Origin: Desulfobacter latus
GTDB lineage: Bacteria; Desulfobacterota; Desulfobacteria; Desulfobacterales; Desulfobacteraceae
Reading direction: 5' to 3'
Length of the DNA stretch: 42,209 bases
Assembly: GCF_013389365.1 (NCBI RefSeq)
Contig: NZ_JACADJ010000029.1
Location: 1 to 42,209 of the forward strand
This document shows positions 37,835 through 42,209 of this stretch, piece after piece. The notes beneath the pieces were generated by a model. It did no database searches. It was not told the DNA's origin and saw only the letters and a list, made by a program, of their open reading frames with translations. The position numbers were made by a program, and so were the translations under genes. The first letter of the stretch is position 1. The number at the start of each line of letters is the position of its first letter.

Positions 37835-37850
37835 GGCAATAATAGTGCCA
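37835..37850 (-). promoter_or_regulatory. Sigma-54 (RpoN) promoter of the chemosensory gene train
   Basis: The minus strand reads TGGCACTATTATTGCC, with a perfect -24 TGGCAC, a -12 TTGC and the exact required spacing. Transcription would start near 37824, about 23 bases before the REC gene's ATG (37801), leaving room for its GGAG ribosome site. A sigma-54 activator gene ends 213 bases upstream and repeated CAATATT dyads lie between them at typical enhancer distance. Confidence 0.75.
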
Positions 37851-37927
37851 AATTTTGTTAAATCAACATAACTATATATATCTATTTAATAATACATCAT
37901 TTTTTTATTATTATCCAATGACTTGCC

Positions 37928-38093
37928 TGACACGACGCAACGCAACGTGTCAATATTGAAACAATAATTGCATTTTGGAAGCCTTAGAAATGAAACCGAA
38001 ATACCTTAACTTGGGAGCGCGGGCGTCCCGGAGATATAAAAAGGAGATTTATGCGTATTGTGTCAATATTGAACATTTTGTTTCAATATTAAC
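37928..38093 (-). promoter_or_regulatory. Candidate enhancer-binding sites (three CAATATT dyads)
   Basis: Three related sites are seen: TGTCAATATTGAAACA (37948-37963), TGTCAATATTGAACA (38061-38075) and, inverted, TGTTTCAATATTAAC (38079-38093). The first is preceded by an inverted repeat TGACACG/CGTGTCA (37928-37934, 37946-37952). They lie about 100-240 bases upstream of the sigma-54 promoter. The last two overlap the 3' end of the activator gene, where they encode its final residues. Repeated dyads at this distance are typical for upstream activator sequences, so the neighbouring activator is the natural candidate to bind them. Confidence 0.45.
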
Positions 38094-39214
38094 CCATGCT
38101 TTTTCATGCGGCGAAACAAGGTGCTTCGGGAGATACCAAGCTTTGCCGCCGCACAGGACCGATGCCCGTTTGTCGATTGCAGTGCATTGACAATCTGTTC
38201 TTTTTCAACCATTTCAATGGCATGCGAAAGGTTGTTACTGTTGTCTGCGATTGAATCGGAACGGTTGGCATCAGCAGATTTTCCAGGATTGACGATCCTG
38301 TTTGACATGTCAAATTCCCCGGTTGAAAAAAAACGTAACAGAACATTTTGTAGTTCACGGATATTTCCGGGCCAGTCGTGATTGAGAATCTGTGTCGTAA
38401 TATGGTTGGGAATTTTTTTAACGGGACTGTCTTGGGCGTACATATCGGTAAAATGATCAAGCAAGAGTGGAATATCTTCTTTTCGATCTTTTAACGGGGG
38501 GAGAAAGATGGGAATGACCTGAATACGGTAATAGAAATCCTCCCGCATAAATCCGTCACCAACCAGTTGTTTTAAATTTTTGTTGGTGGCGGCAACAATC
38601 CGGAAATCCGATCTATGCTTGGATTGGCTGCCGATGGGATAGTATCCGCCGCCGTCAATGGCCCGCAGCAATTTGACCTGCATGCCTACCGGCAGGTCTC
38701 CGATCTCATCCAGAAACAAGGTACCGGTATCTGCCAGATCCAGATATCCGTGTTTGTCAAATGCCGCACCGGTAAAGGCGCCTTTTTTATAGCCAAAAAA
38801 TTCGCTTTCCATCAGCGGTTCAGGAATGGCGCCGCAGTTAATGGTCACAAATTCCTCGGCATTCCGGGGGCTCATATCATGAATGGCTCTGGCAACCAGT
38901 TCTTTACCTGTACCGGACGCCCCGTAGATGGAAACATTGGCATCGGATTTGGCAGCGGTCAGTATCTGATCATATACGTTCTGCATGGCCGGACTCATGC
39001 CGATAATATTCTGAAACCGGTACCGGTCTTTTATGCCGGCTTCCACCTCTTTAAGCGCTTCATCGGTCTGTATGCGTTCGATAATTTTCCCAAGCCGTTC
39101 GCAGACACTATGGATCAAATCCCGTTCCTGGTTAAGAAAAGGCTTTTTATCTAACTGATCTTCAAGGTGATTGATTTGCGCAATCAATTTATTATAGTTC
39201 TGATTTTGATTCAT
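38063..39214 (-). CDS. Sigma-54-dependent enhancer-binding transcriptional activator
   Basis: This 383-residue protein has a short helical N-terminal region (1-68) with no receiver or known sensor. An AAA+ central domain (about 70-300) follows, with Walker A GASGTGKE (98-105), the sigma-54 contact loop GAFTGA (145-150) and Walker B GTLFLDEIGD. It ends in a C-terminal Fis-type helix-turn-helix (GISRSTLFRRMKKHGL). Lack of a regulatory domain suggests control by a partner protein or by constitutive activity. ATG 39214 follows the stop codon of the PEP carboxylase gene by one base, so the two are translationally coupled; a longer in-frame start at 39346 lies inside ppc. The nearest sigma-54 promoter is that of the chemosensory train. 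Confidence 0.9.
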   Translation of the reverse strand: MNQNQNYNKLIAQINHLEDQLDKKPFLNQERDLIHSVCERLGKIIERIQTDEALKEVEAGIKDRYRFQNIIGMSPAMQNVYDQILTAAKSDANVSIYGASGTGKELVARAIHDMSPRNAEEFVTINCGAIPEPLMESEFFGYKKGAFTGAAFDKHGYLDLADTGTLFLDEIGDLPVGMQVKLLRAIDGGGYYPIGSQSKHRSDFRIVAATNKNLKQLVGDGFMREDFYYRIQVIPIFLPPLKDRKEDIPLLLDHFTDMYAQDSPVKKIPNHITTQILNHDWPGNIRELQNVLLRFFSTGEFDMSNRIVNPGKSADANRSDSIADNSNNLSHAIEMVEKEQIVNALQSTNGHRSCAAAKLGISRSTLFRRMKKHGLILKQNVQY

Positions 39215-39215
39215 A

Positions 39216-41984
39216 TCAACCTGTTGCACCAAGCGCGTTGGCAATGGCATTAACACACTGCAAAAGGGCAAACAGATAATGATCTTCTTCTTTGGACGTC
39301 GCCTTTTTAGCTTTGCGCCATTTCCGCAGCAGTTCAACCTGCGCATCGTGCAAATTATTAAGGGCCTCGGCCCTGAGTATGGTTGAGTAATAATGATTAA
39401 TGCGGCGTTCGTTAATGGGCCGTTTCAACAGATCAGCCAGCATCTTGCGCGTTAAGTACAGCTCGGTTTTAATCATCTCCATGATTCGCTCGCGAATCTG
39501 AACCGCTTCAACCAGCGACGCATACTTTTCCATAATCCGTACATCCGTCGATGCCAGGCTGCTATCCAAATTGGTCATTACATAACGAATCAAGGGATCA
39601 TATTCAACAAAATTAAGTAAATTTTCATATTCTTCCGGGTGTTCGTTTTTCAACTCATTCAACGTGGACCCAACACCGTACCAACTGGTAATATTGAAGC
39701 GCGATTGGGACCAGCTGAACACCCAGGGAATTGCCCGGAGGTCCTCCATGCAACGTTTCCCGGTACGACGTGCCGGGCGGGAACCAATCTTGCTGGACTC
39801 AATCACATCAATCGGGGTTGCCTGGGAAAAGAAGGTGATAAAATCAGGATCGGAAATCAGTTGCAGGTAATAATGGCGGCCCCGATCACCTAACCGCCGG
39901 AATAAGCTTTCAACGTCTTCTCGCTTGCCTTTTGTATTTTCGTGCAACACGGTTTGGGCGGTGACACTTGAAACCATCAGCTCCAGGTTATAGGCCGCAT
40001 TGACCAGGTTGGCATATTTTCGTTCGATCGTCTCGCCCTGCTCTGTGACACGAAACTTCCCATTGATTGATCCGTGCGGCAAAGTTTTGATAAACCAATG
40101 GCTTGGCCCCGCACCGCGGCTGATGCTCCCCCCGGTACCATGGAAAAAACGGATTTTCACACCGTGTTTTTCGCCTGTTCCGGTCAATTCTTTCTGTGCC
40201 TCAAACAAGCACCAGGCGCTGGCCAGCATTCCGCCGTCCTTATTACTGTCGGAATAACCGATCATCACATCCTGAATCAATTCGCCATTGGGATTCTCCG
40301 ACGATTGCATCTGCAAACTGTTTTTCACAATTGAACAGCTCAGGAAATCATCCATAATGCCTGGGCCGGCCTTCAAGTCTTCGATCGTTTCAAAGAGCGG
40401 CACAACAGGCAGAACCGCCCCGAGCCGGCCCTCTTTTTTCACAATTAAACCCACTTCGCGCATGAACAGGTAAACGGTGAGCAGATCCTCGGTATTTCGG
40501 GTCATACTCACAATCAGCTTTCCAAACGCATTGGAGGTGTACCGTTGAACATGATCACTGACGACCTCAAAGGTCCCAATCACATTTCGTCCTTCCGGAT
40601 CAAGGCTTTTATGCTGCACCAGAAACGGACGGTTGATTTTCAGTTCCTGATCCAGGAAAGCCCGCCTGGCCTCCTGGGAATCTTCGATCCGTGCGGCTGC
40701 GTCAGCCCCCAGTGATGCGGTCACCAACTGTTTCAAGGCCTTCTCATGATAATCACTGTTTTGACGGATATCCAACTTTGCTAAATAAAACCCGAAAATC
40801 TTCAAAATTCGTTTTGCCCACCCAACATCAACATGGGCGACCTGGCCGATCCCGCATCTTTCCAACTCGTCGTGAAGCAAGCTCAAGTCGGCAATCAAAT
40901 CAACGGACTTGATGTAACTATTCGGTTTATCTTCCAATTCAAAATTGAACTCCCGGCTCAGATCAATGGGAATTTTCTGAATCAAAACGAGCACATACGC
41001 CTTAAAGATCTCCTCGGCATGTTCTTCAAGTTCAACATCGGCATTCACGCCGATTTCCTCCTGGAGTTCTTTAATCCGCGCCGCAAAATTCTTGCTTACA
41101 TCCGAAATATTGTGATAAATGCTCAGCTTTTGCGCCAGACATTTCAATTCATTTCTAATGATATAAAACGCATGAATACGAAGTTTTTCAAGCGTCTGTC
41201 GGGTGATCTCCGGTGTCACCAGCGGATGTCCGTCACGGTCTCCGCCAACCCAGTTTCCAAACGACAATACCGGAAGTACATCCGAATTATTCAGCGCATT
41301 CGGATCAAATCCGGACTCTTTCCAGGCCTGGCGCAACCGCTTATCCAGAATCATAATCACACTGGGAAACACATGGGTCAGATAGTGCAGAATATTGTTC
41401 AGCTCCGACGCCAATCGCGGCTTTTCAATATATATCTCTCCGACATGCCACAAGCGATGCAATATCTGTTTGATCTCCTGCCGAATATCCGCTTGTTCAA
41501 TTCGGGTGTACATCCGGTTCTCGCGCTTAACCAGCAGCAGGTATAACGCGCGGTATTCCTGTAACACCACCGCGCGTTTGGCTTCTGTGGGATGTGCGGT
41601 CAAAACCGGTTCGACCAGCACGTCAGGCAATACCTTTAAAATTTGGGACTCGGTGATCCCCCTGGATGTCAGGTATTGAAACTGATTGGCCCACAGTCCG
41701 TTCACCTGGGCCATGTCCTCATCTTCTTTATGGCGGCGGCTTTGTACGGCCCCATTCACCTCAACCAGATTTAACAGCTGAAAACACATCGACATCATAT
41801 GGATGTATTTATTGCTTGTCAGGTCCGGCTCTGACGGCACCGTCGAATTCAGCCACGGAAGCAAATCAACCAGCTGGTGCTGATTATTTTCTTCCAGCAC
41901 TTCTTTAAAACAATTTAATAGAAAGTGAAGGTCGTCATAGGGCTTGCCCAACGCATTTTTGACTTGGGTGAAAACTGTGTTCAT
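39216..41984 (-). CDS. ppc: Phosphoenolpyruvate carboxylase
   Basis: This 922-residue enzyme matches the bacterial-type PEP carboxylase (EC 4.1.1.31), which adds bicarbonate to PEP to form oxaloacetate, replenishing the TCA cycle. Active-site signatures are present: VEPVLTAHPTEAKR near residue 130 (catalytic His), GYSDSNKDGGMLAS near 575, FFHGTGGSISRGAGPSH near 615 and the C-terminal ...NALGATG. The length agrees with the family (about 880-970). It is upstream of and translationally coupled to the sigma-54 activator. No strong ribosome site precedes ATG 41984; a promoter-like TTGACA overlapping a dyad lies upstream. Confidence 0.95.
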   Translation of the reverse strand: MNTVFTQVKNALGKPYDDLHFLLNCFKEVLEENNQHQLVDLLPWLNSTVPSEPDLTSNKYIHMMSMCFQLLNLVEVNGAVQSRRHKEDEDMAQVNGLWANQFQYLTSRGITESQILKVLPDVLVEPVLTAHPTEAKRAVVLQEYRALYLLLVKRENRMYTRIEQADIRQEIKQILHRLWHVGEIYIEKPRLASELNNILHYLTHVFPSVIMILDKRLRQAWKESGFDPNALNNSDVLPVLSFGNWVGGDRDGHPLVTPEITRQTLEKLRIHAFYIIRNELKCLAQKLSIYHNISDVSKNFAARIKELQEEIGVNADVELEEHAEEIFKAYVLVLIQKIPIDLSREFNFELEDKPNSYIKSVDLIADLSLLHDELERCGIGQVAHVDVGWAKRILKIFGFYLAKLDIRQNSDYHEKALKQLVTASLGADAAARIEDSQEARRAFLDQELKINRPFLVQHKSLDPEGRNVIGTFEVVSDHVQRYTSNAFGKLIVSMTRNTEDLLTVYLFMREVGLIVKKEGRLGAVLPVVPLFETIEDLKAGPGIMDDFLSCSIVKNSLQMQSSENPNGELIQDVMIGYSDSNKDGGMLASAWCLFEAQKELTGTGEKHGVKIRFFHGTGGSISRGAGPSHWFIKTLPHGSINGKFRVTEQGETIERKYANLVNAAYNLELMVSSVTAQTVLHENTKGKREDVESLFRRLGDRGRHYYLQLISDPDFITFFSQATPIDVIESSKIGSRPARRTGKRCMEDLRAIPWVFSWSQSRFNITSWYGVGSTLNELKNEHPEEYENLLNFVEYDPLIRYVMTNLDSSLASTDVRIMEKYASLVEAVQIRERIMEMIKTELYLTRKMLADLLKRPINERRINHYYSTILRAEALNNLHDAQVELLRKWRKAKKATSKEEDHYLFALLQCVNAIANALGATG

Positions 41985-42041
41985 AGTATTATTTATTTAA
42001 TAGGTTAAGAAATATATGAACTATGTATCAGTCCACGAAAA

Positions 42042-42068
42042 TTGTCAAATTCAGCCTGAAATTGACAA
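42042..42068 (-). promoter_or_regulatory. Dyad overlapping a possible ppc promoter
   Basis: TTGTCAAATTCA (42042-42053) and TGAAATTGACAA (42057-42068) are inverted with one mismatch and a 3-base centre. On the minus strand, TTGACA (plus-strand TGTCAA at 42043-42048) would serve as a -35 element, about 60 bases upstream of the ppc ATG. A symmetric site over a -35 is a classical repressor operator layout. The -10 element is poorly defined. Confidence 0.35.
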
Positions 42069-42209
42069 AAGGATCAAGCGTCAGGTTACAAAATTATATC
42101 AAATAGTAATTTAAAGAATTAAACTTACGACTCAAATAGAATTTTTTTATTAAAATGCAAGCACTTTAAATGGCTGAAACCCACAGCCTCTATTCCTTAT
42201 CCTTATAAG

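Overview
The window looks like chromosomal DNA from an anaerobic, motile, environmentally responsive bacterium. The most likely group is the Desulfobacterota, for example a Desulfobacteraceae-like sulfate reducer. I infer this from the gene mix: a five-gene nickel ECF transporter with the NikK/NikL accessory proteins, a TRAP-transporter remnant, several very large hybrid histidine kinases, GGDEF/EAL proteins, a CheA/CheB/CheV chemosensory cluster and a sigma-54 activator. I see no rRNA, tRNA, phage structural gene or CRISPR array. Species-level placement is not possible from sequence reading alone.

Layout. (1) 1-2.2 kb: the 3' end of an IS200/IS605 TnpA gene and its terminal hairpin lie directly upstream of an acyl-CoA synthetase gene. 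That gene is followed by a strong terminator and a small palindromic MITE-like repeat. (2) 2.3-5.9 kb: a tightly packed plus-strand nickel-uptake operon (NikK-like, NikM, NikL-like, NikQ, NikO). (3) 5.9-13.1 kb: a frameshifted DctM tail, a GAF/PAS hybrid histidine kinase, the Tex RNA-binding protein, and a histidine kinase with a periplasmic amino-acid-binding-type sensor. (4) 13.0-21.5 kb, minus strand: an apparent operon of a soluble MCP-like protein with a C-terminal Cache-like domain, a 1220-residue BarA-type hybrid kinase, a REC-GGDEF cyclase, a SNF2 helicase broken by an internal deletion, and the helicase's zinc-ribbon partner. (5) 21.9-26.2 kb: an EAL phosphodiesterase (plus) and an Amt-PAS-GGDEF-EAL fusion (minus) that converge and overlap at their 3' ends. 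(6) 26.5-37.8 kb, minus strand: a chemosensory gene train (REC, CheW, MCP, hybrid kinase, CheA, CheB, CheV), interrupted by two near-identical 122-bp palindromic repeats and a GC-rich hairpin. (7) 38.1-42.0 kb, minus strand: phosphoenolpyruvate carboxylase, with a sigma-54 enhancer-binding protein (EBP) translationally coupled to it.

How it may fit together. I find three sequences matching the sigma-54 -24/-12 consensus with exact GG-to-GC spacing. One precedes the REC/CheW/MCP/CheA train, one the EAL gene and one the Amt-GGDEF-EAL gene. An EBP gene sits directly upstream of the first promoter, with three copies of a CAATATT-centred motif between and within them at enhancer distance. The simplest hypothesis is that RpoN coordinates a chemosensory array and c-di-GMP enzymes, one of which carries an ammonium-channel domain with both pore histidines. 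This regulatory link is inference. The promoters and gene order are read directly from the sequence.
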